From Paraspadella gotoi (Eukaryota > Chaetognatha), in contig CM119267.1 in assembly GCA_051294375.1 (NCBI GenBank), forward strand, positions 429,523 to 493,522: 64,000 bases of DNA. The letters run 5' to 3'. Of this stretch, positions 47,570-58,044 are shown piece after piece (the first letter of the stretch is position 1; every line of letters starts with the position of its first letter). The notes below the pieces were generated by a model. That model saw nothing but the letters and a program-made list of their open reading frames with translations. It made no database searches and was not told where the DNA came from. The translations under genes were made by a program, and so were the position numbers.

Positions 47570-48965
47570 ATTTCTGCCTCGTGTAGTCGAATCTCGCTTC
47601 CAAAAATCTTTCATCGTCATGAAGATTAAATCGCATCCAAGGACGCCTGGAGCGGTTCGTCGGCTCGTGTCTGTTCTTGAAGCGGCGTCGACAAATCGAG
47701 GGGAATTGTCAAACCCGCCCTTCAACCCATCAAAAATGTGAAATCTTTGGTCGCCCGGTTCGAGCAGACCGTCGCTGCCGAAGCTGCAGTCCTCGTAGAA
47801 AGGGTCAAGAAGAATCTCAAGAGTTTCGTGCGACCTTCCAAGTTTCGTCATATTTTCTGCGTCGATTTGGAATCTCGCCGAGTCCCGGGCATCGACCTTC
47901 TTTCATCGGCCTCGATTGTCCGGATGTCAGCGTCGACTCCTACGCCGTCGGTTACGGTCGGCGTCTTATTGTCGCAACATGCGGACGAGTTCCGATTCGA
48001 ACCGTATGACGGAATGTGACGCAGCGGGCGAAGATTGGCTGGCGGTCGAGTGGCACCCGCGATGTCAGAACCTGCTTGCCTCCGCCGACGACGACGGCAA
48101 CGTTCGTGTCTGGAATTTCTCTGGCGCCGAATCCCTTTTGAAAGTCGCGGCTGAATTCAATCATGGAGCCAAAGTCAATCTGATCCGCTTCAATCCCCTC
48201 GTCAAGAGCATTTTACTCAGCGCCAGCTTGGATCGGCGAATCGTCCTGTGGCGTTCGGATTCCGCCGTCCGCATCTGGGAATTCTCCGTCGAACGCCTCG
48301 TCTTCGATCTTCGTTGGAATCCGTCTGGAAACTTTTTCGCGGCCTCGTCCAAAGATGGATACGTCCGCGTGGTCGATCCCCGCCAATCGGCGATTCGCGC
48401 TGTCGACGCCGAATTTCTAGCCCACGCCCACTCTCTGGAGACGCGCGTCACGCCGCTCAAGGACGGGCGACTCTTCACCTCGGGCACCTCGTCTTCTTCC
48501 GTGAGAGAGATCGCTCTTTGGCCCGCCAACGGCGCTGCCTCCGAGCCCCTCTTCAGGAATCGCCTCGATGACGGCCCCGGCACCTATAATCACATCTACG
48601 ACCCGGATCACTCCCTCGTCTACGTCCACGCTCGAGGCGAGGCGTCTCTCCGCGTTTTTCAAATCGACTCCGTGGCACCTTTCGTCCATTTCCTGACGCG
48701 ACACGCGCCGAATTCTGTCGGACGATTGCGCTGCGTAGCAGGCGGGGAGACTTTCTTTCCCTTGCCCAAAAGTGAACTAGATCGGGAGACTGTGGAGATT
48801 CAAAAATTAGCTCGCTTAGACGCGAGAGGAAAGAGGATGCGAGTGATTTCCGTTCGAGTGCCGAGACGCAATTCCCTCATCTTCCATCAGGATTTGTATG
48901 GCGTGGAATCTTGGGAACGAAAGCCGATGTGCGATCCTGATACGTGGTGGGTGACTCAAAAATAA
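47570..48965 (+). pseudogene. Coronin-like sequence, copy A, with frameshifts
   Basis: The frame starting near 47,725 gives a coiled lead, then FVRPSKFRHIFCVD, the coronin N-terminal signature. The match shifts frame near 47,890 (DVSVDSYAVGYGRRLIVAT) and again near 48,000-48,015. It then stays open to 48,965: AGEDWLAVEWHPRCQNLLAS, a WD repeat with NVRVWNF, LIRFNPLVKSILLSASLDRR, further WD40 strands, and the coronin C-terminal extension APFVHFLTRHAP, VPRRNSLIFHQDLYG and DPDTWWVTQK. No trimerising coiled coil follows. Coronins bind F-actin and Arp2/3. The later part looks conserved and the N-terminus broken, so this is either a recent pseudogene, a gene with sequence errors, or a gene whose 5' exons I mis-join. 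Confidence 0.6.
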
Positions 48966-49720
48966 TTCACTTTCCTTCGGGGACGCCTTGCCTCTTTCCT
49001 TTTCTCTTCTCAATGAAATAAATTTTATTTTTATTACCGTTTTCATTTCGCTCACCATGTCCAATTGTCCACAAACAAATTTTTATTTCGCCAGACGCCC
49101 GTCTTGGTGTGATAATCATTTAGAAATGCTTCTTTGTGCCATCGTTGTCGTCGTTGTCATGCTTTTTTACAAATAGAAATTATGAAAGTGTATAACCATA
49201 GGAAGCTAAAAATTTTTAAAACAATTTTTATATAAAAACTATTACGAATTACAATTGTTTTAGTTATATGTCGTTCTTTCTCTTAATTATATGTCGCTTT
49301 TTTTTTCCGTCGCTTCTTCTGATTCGTTTAAAAACAGCTGGGGCTGGATTTCTTTCTCTCTCATTCATACACGCATTTGTTTTATTTACGATGAATGATT
49401 ATCATCGCATCAATGAATGGCTATCCTCGCATTAATCATTTGGTTTTCATCATACCAATATTTGGTGATCATTGCATCAATAAATATTATTACATCAATC
49501 AATTATTATTACATCAATCAATTATTTTTACATCAATCAATTACTATTACATCAATCAATTACTATTACATCAATAATTCGTTATCCGGATTTTTTAATT
49601 AATTTTCTTTGATAGTAATGTCTGGCGAGATCATTATACTTTTAAAATTTTTTACTGTTTTTATTATTTTTTATAAATCCCTTATTGGTTTTTCAATTAT
49701 TTAACTTTCCTTACTTAAGA
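48966..49720. repeat. Duplicated intergenic block A with ATTACATCAATCA microrepeats
   Basis: The region downstream of coronin copy A is closely repeated at about 51,550-52,295 (copy B). The last part, from the ATTACATCAATCAATT microrepeat through CGTTATCCGGAT to TTTAACTTTCC, recurs upstream of intact GPALPP1 at about 58,455-58,720. Confidence 0.8.
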
Positions 49721-50077
49721 ATGATGATGATCAGGCCTCAGTTTCCTCGCGCTCGCGACAGTAACTCTTATAGCAATGCGGACGACGATGACGACCTCAT
49801 GGGGCTTCAACTGCCGCCCAGTTTTGCTCCTTCAAATGACGAATTGTCCGCCCTCAATCCCTCCACCAAATTGATCACTGTGCGATTGGCTCCGGCTCCA
49901 GATTCTGCTGCTGAGGACGAGAAGTTGAAGGGAATTCGGAATCGAGGATGCGTCGATGTCGGGAGAATGAAAACAAAGATGGTAGAGCTGCTGAAGAATT
50001 TCTATGAGCCGAACAACAGGGAATTGTGGCGAGATGAAAGGTTTTTACGGCGAGATTTTGAATCGACCCAGTCTTAG
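49721..50077 (+). pseudogene. GPALPP1 5' fragment fused to unrelated C-terminal sequence
   Basis: The first ~40 codons match GPALPP1 (RPQFPRARDSNS, DDDDDLMGLQLPPSFAPSND). After LSALNPSTKL the reading frame diverges completely and ends at 50,077 (about 118 residues). The new tail includes VELLKNFYEPNNRELW, reminiscent of the C-terminal helix of carbohydrate sulfotransferases, but this is weak. It is a truncated copy joined at a duplication breakpoint. It keeps the promoter-proximal sequence, so it might be transcribed. Confidence 0.55.
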
Positions 50078-50151
50078 TGAAAAATTTTTTTCAAAAGGCG
50101 TTGATAATCGAGGTTATCAAAATTGTTAATTCTCGGCCTTTCCCGTTTCCC

Positions 50152-50229
50152 GACTTTTTGCGGGGAGTGGACTTCTTGGTCCACTTGCACTTGAAGGATG
50201 GCTTCGAGCGGAAACGAGGGCGCTTGTCG
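50152..50229. repeat. Segment X, first copy, abutting an assembly gap
   Basis: The 78 bp from ACTTTTTGCGGGGAGTGGAC to GGGCGCTTGTCG recur at about 51,181-51,257 with one difference. The following 229 Ns probably hide the rest of the same segment. Confidence 0.75.
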
Positions 50230-50458
50230 NNNNNNNNNNNNNNNNNNNNNNNNNNNNNNNNNNNNNNNNNNNNNNNNNNNNNNNNNNNNNNNNNNNNNNN
50301 NNNNNNNNNNNNNNNNNNNNNNNNNNNNNNNNNNNNNNNNNNNNNNNNNNNNNNNNNNNNNNNNNNNNNNNNNNNNNNNNNNNNNNNNNNNNNNNNNNNN
50401 NNNNNNNNNNNNNNNNNNNNNNNNNNNNNNNNNNNNNNNNNNNNNNNNNNNNNNNNNN
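50230..50458. other. Assembly gap (229 N)
   Basis: Run of N. A second gap lies at 50,716-50,740 (25 N) and a third at 12,091-12,100. Lengths may be placeholders. Confidence 1.
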
Positions 50459-51071
50459 GGATCTTTCTGATGAGTGATTTCCGTTCAAGTGCCGAGACTC
50501 TTTACTACTTGCACGACATGATGAAAATTGGCGAGGCGAGATTTCCCGTCAATGTTTCCATATTTTTAGTTATTTGCTGCCTCTGTTATCGAATCTCGCT
50601 TCCAAAAATCTTTCTCGTCATGAAGATTAAATCGCATCCAAGGACGCCTGGAGCGTGTCGTCGGCTCCGTGTCTGTGTCTTTGACCGTGCGCTGTCGACA
50701 AATCGATGGGGAATTNNNNNNNNNNNNNNNNNNNNNNNNNAACCCGCCCTTCAACCCATCAAAAATGTGAAATCTTTGGTAGCCCGGTTCGAGCAGACCG
50801 TCGCTGCCGAAGCCGCAGTCTCTGTAGAAAGGGTCAAGAAGAATCTCAAGAGTTTCGTGCAACCTTCCAAGTTTCGTCATATTTTCTGCGTCGATTGTGG
50901 AATCTCGCCGAGTCCCGGGCATCGACCTTCTTTCATTCGACCTTGATTGCGCGGATTGTCAGCGTCGACTCCTACGCCGTCGGTTACGGTCGGCGTCTTA
51001 TCGTCGCCAACTGGCACGAGTTCCGATTCGAACCGTATGACGGAAGTGACGCACGCGGCGAAGATTGGCTG

Positions 51072-51105
<34 letters not shown>

Positions 51106-51560
51106 CCCGGTCGAGTGGCACCCGCGATGTCAGAACCTGCTCGCCTCCGCCGACGACAACGTTCGTGTCTGGAATTTGCGACTTTTTGCGGGGAGTGGAC
51201 TTCTTGGTCCACTTGCGCTTGAAGGATGGCTTCGAGCGGAAACGAGGGCGCTTGTCGATTGTGGGTTTAGAGCGGGAGATGTTACGAAGCAGCGTCGAAT
51301 TAAGCGCTGATGCTACCTGCGCTTCCTGATTGCCAAAAAAGGAAAATGCAGTGGGCGTGGAACAAGAAAGCGTGGCGCGAAGGTCCTGCGGCGCTACGGG
51401 GAGGATTTGGCAGCGGATCTTTCTGATGAGTGATTTCCGTTCAAGTGCCGAGACGCAATTCCCTCATCTTCCATCAAGATTGGTACGGCATGGAATCTTG
51501 GGAACGAAAGCTGATGTGCGATCCTGATACGTGGTGGTTGATTCAAAAATAATTCACTTC
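50459..51560 (+). pseudogene. Rearranged copy B: LanC-like tail plus coronin fragments
   Basis: From about 50,498 the sequence copies the LanC-like 3' end (TLYYLHDMMKIGEARFP). It then follows the coronin 5' part with KNLKSFVQPSKFRHIFCVD and DSYAVGYGRRLIVANWHEFR up to NVRVWN at about 51,176. There segment X interrupts it, and the coronin 3' end (WWLIQK region, about 51,454-51,550) resumes. The middle of coronin is absent, a T homopolymer of about 34 bases is inserted near 51,074, and two N gaps interrupt. It is not a functional gene as assembled. Confidence 0.7.
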
Positions 51561-52330
51561 CTTTGGGCACGCTTTGCCTCTTTTTCTCTTTTCAATTTTG
51601 TCATTTTTTCTTCAAAATAAATTTTATTTTTATTACCATTTTTATTTCGCTAACCATGTCCAATTATCCATAAATAAATTTTTATTTCGCCAGACGCCCG
51701 TCTTGGCGTGATAATCATTTAGAATTGCTTCTTTGTGCCATCGTTGTCGTCGTCATGCTTTTTTACAAATAGAAATTATGAAAGTGTATAACCATAAGAA
51801 GCTAAAAATTTTTAAAACAATTTTTATATAAAAAATATTACGAATTACAATTATGTTTTAGTTATATGTCGTTTTTTCTCTTAATTATATGTTTTTTTTC
51901 CATCGCTTTTTCTGATTCGTTTAAAAACAGCTGGGGCTGGATTTCTTTCTCTCTCTCACGCATTTGTTTTATTTACGATGAATGATTATCAACGCATCAA
52001 TGAATGGCTATCTTCGCATCAATCATTTGGTTTTCATCATACCAATTATTGGTTATTATCGCATCAATATTTGGTGATCATTGCATCAATAAAATATTAT
52101 TATATCAATCAATTATTATTACATCAATCAATTACTATTACATCAATCAATTATTATTACATCAATAATTCGTTATCCGGATATTTTAATTAATTTTCTT
52201 TGATAGTAATGTCTGGCAAGATCATTATACTTTTAAAAATTTTTTATAAATCCCTTGTTATTGGTTTTTCGATTGTTTATTTTCCCCAATTAAGAATGAC
52301 GACGATCGGGCCTCAGTTTCCTCTTGATGT
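51550..52330 (+). pseudogene. Duplicated intergenic block B ending in a GPALPP1 5' fragment
   Basis: Matches 48,966-49,740 over most of its length. At 52,296 it retains the GPALPP1 start (MTTIGPQFP) and then diverges after about nine codons into unrelated sequence with a 60-residue open frame of no recognised family. Confidence 0.7.
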
Positions 52331-53342
52331 CCCAAAATTGGTCGTAGAGCAATGGCTTACCGAAGGGGGAGTAACCATATGTGTACTCGATATCAAGACA
52401 AAAGCTCTCTTTAAAATTATCATTTGTACTCGAGTTACAGAGCTTGCCGTCTCAGAAATTCTTGACGGATGCTACTGTACCAAAAATGGTGGAAAATTAA
52501 ATCCTTTTTTTTCGCCATTTTTCATTTGAAGTAACAATATTATTTTGCCTGTAACTTCTAAACGATTTGACCTACAAAAAAATAGAAGGAAGCTACTGAA
52601 AGGAAATTCAATATAGATTCGGATACGTTCTGATTTTTTTTAAATTAAATAAGTTTTCGAGTAGATATCTTTTATTAGAAATGTCATATACTCTTTTCCT
52701 AGATAGTAGATGTTGTTAATTTTGAATAAAAAAAAAATTATTGGAAAAGAATCTTGAGATTTGTTTCCTCTTTTTATTATGTTAACCCTACTAATTTTAT
52801 ATATCTTTTTGAAAATTTGTTTTGTTTTGACCGAAAAAAAATCTTTTTAGGAATATGAATTTCTACTTTTTTTGTCGCATTGAATTGTTTCGAATTGTAG
52901 AAGACGAAAAATAGTAATAATAAAAGTAAGGTTTTTCCATGTTAAAATCAAATTTTTGTTTTAAATTATTTGAAGAAACAAGAACGGTAATTCAAATGTG
53001 TTGCGCCGCAGTAACTGCCTTATCACATATATTTTTCGTGACATGACTACAATAACTTTCTTAGCCCGTGTATTTTCGAATTTTTTTTATTCTTTATAGT
53101 TTTAGGATTTCCTGAAAGTGGCGCTAGCAGTCGCTTAGATTTGATGTTTTTTCTTGTCTTGACAAATGAGCAACCAACTATATGCAAGTTATAATCATTT
53201 TTAATGTAAGTGTGACATACCGACGGACAGACCGACCGCGAGTACTCGCGGTGAAACTAAAATTCCATCCCCGATTTTAGAGATCTGCACGATAATAAGA
53301 TTATTGTCAACAAAAATCAAATTCATTAAAATTGATCAGACA
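52331..53342. other. Gene-free AT-rich interval upstream of the MS4A-like gene
   Basis: AT-rich unique sequence followed by copy 3 of the GACCGACC/palindrome repeat at about 52,968-53,255. No gene. Confidence 0.5.
52968..53255. repeat. Dispersed repeat family, copy 3 (longest)
   Basis: It contains both halves seen separately elsewhere: AAGAAACAAGAACGGTAATT and GTTGCGCCGCAGTAACT as at 4,300, and TCGCTTAGATTTGATGTTTT with AGCAACCAACTATATGCAAG as at 6,330. Then comes ACAGACCGACCG and the CGCGAGTACTCGCG palindrome. It suggests a full element of about 290 bp. Confidence 0.7.
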
Positions 53343-53998
53343 ATGGAATCAAATGAAGAAGCTGCTAACAAAGAGGCTGGTCGTCCAAAAATGGAAGAGG
53401 TTTTGCCAGTGAGTGCTACAAAAGTCCAAGGCATCATCCTTATAATCCTGGCTGTCGCAATTGGGGTGGTCAGTATCACAGCCATCGCCCTCAACCCTTT
53501 TAACTACCTTACATTTCCTGATGATTATTCTGGGATATGGAGCTCAATATTTGTCCTCATCACCGGTGTTATGGCCATCTGCGCAGTCGTTTATAAAAAA
53601 AAATCAATCGTGAGCTTTCCATGCAATAAATATTATAAAACAAATTTAATAACACCAAAAAAACTTGGGTATTTAATTTCCAGGTTATTGCATATTTGGT
53701 TTTTGTTTGTTTTTCTCTGCTTACGTCTATTGTATTGTTGGGCGTAATGGTCAGTGTAGTTCTTCATCGTGATACTATCTACTGTAAGGTTATCTGTGTT
53801 TCCAATTATGACGCTTTGATTGCCTTGAGTAGCGTTTTGATCGGCGCGAGCGTGCTTACGTTTGTTATTACACTCTGGGCTACAATCACCACCTCTATAG
53901 CAGTTGACAAGACTTGTACTTGTAATTCTAATTGTTGTGGTCCGAAGCAGCCGACTACAGTTGTGGTTTACGCGAATGGACCACCACCAGAAGAATGA
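53343..53998 (+). CDS. Four-transmembrane MS4A/CD20-like protein, two exons
   Basis: Exons 53343-53609 and 53684-53998 (donor ATC|GTGAGC, acceptor TTTCCAG), phase 0, 193 residues. After a ~27-residue hydrophilic start come four hydrophobic segments: VQGIILIILAVAIGVVSITA, SIFVLITGVMAICAVV, YLVFVCFSLLTSIVLLGVMV and ALSSVLIGASVLTFVITLWA. A short Cys-rich and Pro-rich tail follows (TCTCNSNCCG, ending PPPEE). Spacing, the G-x-W-x-x-I before TM2 and the tight TM1-TM2 loop resemble MS4A and other CD20-like tetraspan families, but similarity is structural and not motif-level. Codon use is less GC-biased than in neighbouring genes. Function unknown; probably plasma or internal membrane. Confidence 0.75.
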
Positions 53999-54217
53999 AA
54001 AGATTAAAGGATTTTTTTTTAATTATCTCGCCCGTCTTGGGCGTAGATAATCGTTTACCATTGCTTTGTGTTAGGACCCGCCGGTCCGTCCTCTTCCTAA
54101 AACGCCCCCGAGAATATTCGAAGAATATTTGAGGAAACTCCTCAACCCCGGCGAGATGCTTCGGTAGTCCAGAGATTCTTCAAAGACATGATTTGGTGGC
54201 TTGAGCAAATCAACGAT

Positions 54218-54552
54218 CAAATAGTCTCTTTATTTCTCTGAGTTTATGAAGAGTTTTAAAAAAGGTACCTTAATAAAATAATCAAAGCATATAGATATTC
54301 AAACAGTACGATAAAAAATAATTATCAAAATTATTATTTAAACACTCAAAAGAATTACAAAAACCAATGAATAAACTAAAGCACGAATGACGAAATGATC
54401 CAAACGATAATCCTTGAAGTAAAGTTCGAACTCAGATATCACGATTTGCGAGTCTTTGTATCTAACAGCTCCTCCCCCACCCCGAGTATCGATGGAGACG
54501 TCTTTGGAATCGATGGAAATGTCTTTGGAATCGATGGAAACGTCTTTGGAAT
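54218..54552 (+). repeat. Left arm of a long inverted repeat
   Basis: It starts at CAAATAGTCTCTTTATTTCT and runs through CCAAACGATAATCCTTGA, CGAACTCAGATATCACGATT and a short tandem GATGGAAACGTCTTTGGAAT. It is the inverse of the right arm at 56,910-58,044 once the inserted LTR there is removed. Confidence 0.8.
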
Positions 54553-55830
54553 TTCACGTCGAACTTTATGCAGTGACATCTGTGTCAACTCAAGTTTTAC
54601 TGTGTCCCCGTATTTTACTTCTCTGAATTTTTTCTTACGTCAACCCTGGGATGCTAAATCACTTCGCCTCGTTATCCCTAATTTCGCTTCGCCAGATATC
54701 GCTCTGGTCGTTCGTTCTCGTTTTAGCGAATTGGGAAAACCACGACATCCTTCGGCTAAAAATCCAAGAAATTCCCCATTTTACGTGTTCCAGACGAAAA
54801 CTTCAGTGATCTCTTTAAACGTAACGCAGTTTTGCGCTTCATCGAAATTTGTTCTGAGGAGAAAAATCTGCCCCTTTCTCGCCGTTTATCGCTCTCAATG
54901 CACAACGAAAAATCGAGCGAATCTTACGCGTCTATATCTGCGGTGAGATCGAGCAACAAGATGTATATACTTTCTGTATCCAATTTAGCGATGGTGACGA
55001 TTTCGTTTTCGAAAAATGTCGACTTTTATGCGGAGAGTCATCCCTCCTCGCGTCTTTCTTGATCAAAGCTCGAGGCGGAGAAAGCGGAAAACTTGATGAA
55101 CCGCCATTTCGAACCAAAGTGTTACCTCCCCTACAATGCCCGTCTCCACAGTCTTGTTCCAGACCGCGGAGAGGGCACAATCATTATCGAAAGGAGTGAC
55201 ATTTTTTGATTTCCAGCGCGAAATTGGAGAGAGTGCGCTATTTCACGGCTCTCTCTCACGTTCCTTTGGAAAACATCGGCGCCAAAGAAACTAATTTCCT
55301 TACTTTTCGCGTGGGCCGGCGCATTTTTCATTATTCTCCAATCTTCGCTCATCGATTATGGCACGATTTCGCCAATATTTTTTACTAAATTAAGCGAAAA
55401 ATCCGTCTTCACGTTCCAGAGTAGACAGATTCGCGAATTCTTTGATCGTCAACTTCACTGGTCCCTTACCACGTTCTTGATGCTGCAGACACGTGCAAAT
55501 CACGTGGTCTCACTCCAACAGTCGATTCTTTGCCGAATTTGTCACAGAAGGAAAATTCTGTCGCCGTGGTCTTCACTTCAGCGGAGAAGTGGTCCCTTCG
55601 CTCCAGGCACTTCGCCATCGTGCGATATTTGTGTCTCTTGTCCAGTTGTTCTGCGAAAAGACCAGTATTTTTGATTCGTTCCGCGCCATCGAAAGGAAAA
55701 GAAAACGCGATGATTTCCCTGATCGTTCCCATCTCGAAAGCGACGCTGAGCGGGACGCTCAGTTTTAAAAAGGGGAAAGTATCTGTTGGACATAAACTCT
55801 CGTCATGATCCGTCGTTCTTATTCGCCTTT
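54553..55830 (+). other. Degenerate coding-like interior of the inverted repeat
   Basis: Several open stretches on the plus strand in shifting frames (for example around 54,560-54,946, 55,206-55,388 and 55,493-55,768) have protein-like composition such as ICSEEKNLPLSRRLSLSMHN. None is joinable into one family I recognise. This may be an eroded gene or transposon body. Confidence 0.35.
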
Positions 55831-56909
55831 TGTAATGCTGTTAAAAATATAAACAATCGATGTTTGTCTTACAAACAATACAGTTTATTGTTATTTCATT
55901 GCTTTGATTAATCATGATTCTATTTCATACAGATCGCATTAATGATGGTTGGCCATCGTCGGGGTTTATTCATAGGATTTATTTATAGGGTTTATTTATA
56001 GAGTTTATATGGTTTATACTATTCATTTGATTAGTGGCTAGGCCGAGCTTACCTGAGAGATCATTGTTGTTTCTATCGTTAACCGATGCTTGCCTTTGCT
56101 TACTCTTAGTTCTTGATCTCTAAAGACTCACTAAATCCTGCGTTATAGATACTCTCAGAAGGGTGAGCAACTGACGGAAAACCCCGCTCATCACATCGCC
56201 AATCTCTTAAATTGTATCTTCGCGACTTTGAGCGTTTTTCTTGGGACATTTGCAACAGTCAGCTTCCTCTTTGCCGATAATCAAGACGTCTTCCTCATCA
56301 CGCTCTTTCAACTCTCAAATTACGCGCGTCAATTGGAACACATATCGTAAAGGAAAGTAGCGGCGCCACTTTCTATTTATCCTCAGTCATGATCATTAAA
56401 TAAAACAAAACGATTTGGCAATTTAAGTTTTTATTCGCAAATTTTATTAAAAAAAAAAATAATGTGGACACCAACTTTTGTCCGGCAAAGGGGGACGACT
56501 GGAGATACAAAGCTCTGGGGTTCTCCACAAACTCCACGAGGGTTATGACTAGAGATAAAAAAAAAAGCTCTGGCATTCCCCACAAAAAAAAACATTGGAA
56601 ATTGAAAATTTGTTTCACGAAAAAAACAATGGACGATGAATTTGAAACGAATCAAGGTGGAAAATTCAAGTTACTAAATCTGATGCCCTTCTGAAGTCAC
56701 GGAGTTACATAACGCATCCCTCTTTCTCTTCGCCGGCAAAACACTTCATTTCGATTTATTTAAATGCTAAAGAATGTTGATCCCTCTGCTGCTGTTTCGG
56801 TGAAAAAAGGACACTTTTTTCGCTTGTTAACTCCAAACTTTCAAGAAGAATTTCACCAGTAGTTTTAGAAAAAAAAGTCCGTGTGGCAGGAAAAGAGAAA
56901 TTAAGTTCG
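55831..56909. other. Unassigned interior sequence of the inverted-repeat region
   Basis: AT-rich, with no open frame resembling a known family and no obvious repeat. Confidence 0.4.
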
Positions 56910-58044
56910 TTTCCATCGATTCCAAAGACGTTTCCATCGATTCCAGAGATGTTTTCATCGATCCTAAGGACGTTTCCATTGATACGAGGATGCATCGAAC
57001 TCGGGGTGGGGGAGGAGCTGTTAGATCCAAAGACTCGCGAATCGTGATATCTGAGTTCGAACTTTACTTCGTCACAAGGATTTATCATTTGGATCATTTC
57101 ATCATTCGTGCTTTAAGTTTATTCATTGTGTTTTTGAACTAATTCGGTAGAATGGCTGTCTTTGAATCTAACTGACTGGACTAATTCTGCGCCATTGAAC
57201 CCAGATGGAGTCGGGTATAAAATGGCGCAGAAGAGAGACGATGGCGCCGGTCAAAACGCCCTGGAGATGACGACGACAGAGTCTCAGTAGATGAGCGTCG
57301 GCTAAGCCGAAAGGACGCACGATCTACGAAGCCAGGACTTGACGAAATGTCTGAAGTAAGTCTGTAAAGGAGTGTAGTTAGAAGTCCTGGCAAGGAATAA
57401 CAAAACATTTAGCTACAAACTCAGCAATATATATAAAATTTAAAGTGTCTTCTTACTTGTTCTCTGAAGCCAATAATATACAAAAAGAGATGCTTCTCTT
57501 CATAGAAAAGTCCACCAAACCAGCGATCACACAAAAAATAAGATTCCGAGATATCTGATAAGAGTCTAAATAAGCTCTGAAAAGAACTAAAAACCCAGTG
57601 ACAACTTTGAGATCTGAAGATGCCACGTGGGTAGAATTCGATTAGAATCTTAATCGAAATCTATCGAAATCACGGCACCACAATCAGAATCAGCTGTACA
57701 CTGCCTTCGGAATTCTGTACTTAAGTATAAATAACAAAAGAGAGAGCCTAAAGATGTCGTGTCGATCGCTAGAATGAAAGCATTTTCGATGTCAGTAATA
57801 AAAGAGCAAAAGAGCAACGGGGAAAAGGTAGAGAAGCTGGATTTCCTCGAATATTAAAGATAGTTATTTCGTAACCACATTGGTTTTTGAGTTTATACTG
57901 ATTTTTGTAATTCTTTTGAGTTTTTAAATAATAATTTGATAATTATTCTTTATTGTACTGTTGAATATCTATATGCTTTGATTATTTTATTAAGTTACCC
58001 TTTTTAAACTCTTCATAAACTCAGAGAAATAGAGAGACTATTTG
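56910..58044 (-). repeat. Right arm of the long inverted repeat, split by a solo LTR
   Basis: Reverse-complement match to 54,218-54,552: GTTTCCATCGATTCCAAAGA repeats, CTCGGGGTGGGGGAGGAGCT, ATCGTGATATCTGAGTTCGA, then after the inserted LTR ATCTATATGCTTTGATTATT and CTCAGAGAAATAGAGAGACT. The match ends at 58,044. Confidence 0.8.
57129..57877. mobile_element. Solo LTR (749 bp) with 5-bp target-site duplication
   Basis: The element begins TGTTTTTGAACTAATTCGG and ends GTTATTTCGTAACCA (TG...CA). It is flanked on both sides by CATTG (57,124-57,128 and 57,878-57,882). The uninterrupted relative at 54,2xx carries a single CATTG at this point, giving an empty-site comparison. A TATAAA lies at about 57,217 and AATAAA near 57,800, as expected for promoter and polyadenylation signal within an LTR. 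The family is not identified. Confidence 0.85.

Noticed and set aside
54395-54946. 183-residue frame as a real gene
   Set aside because: Its first third is the inverted-repeat arm with a small tandem repeat, and the remainder shows no family match and is followed by frame changes.
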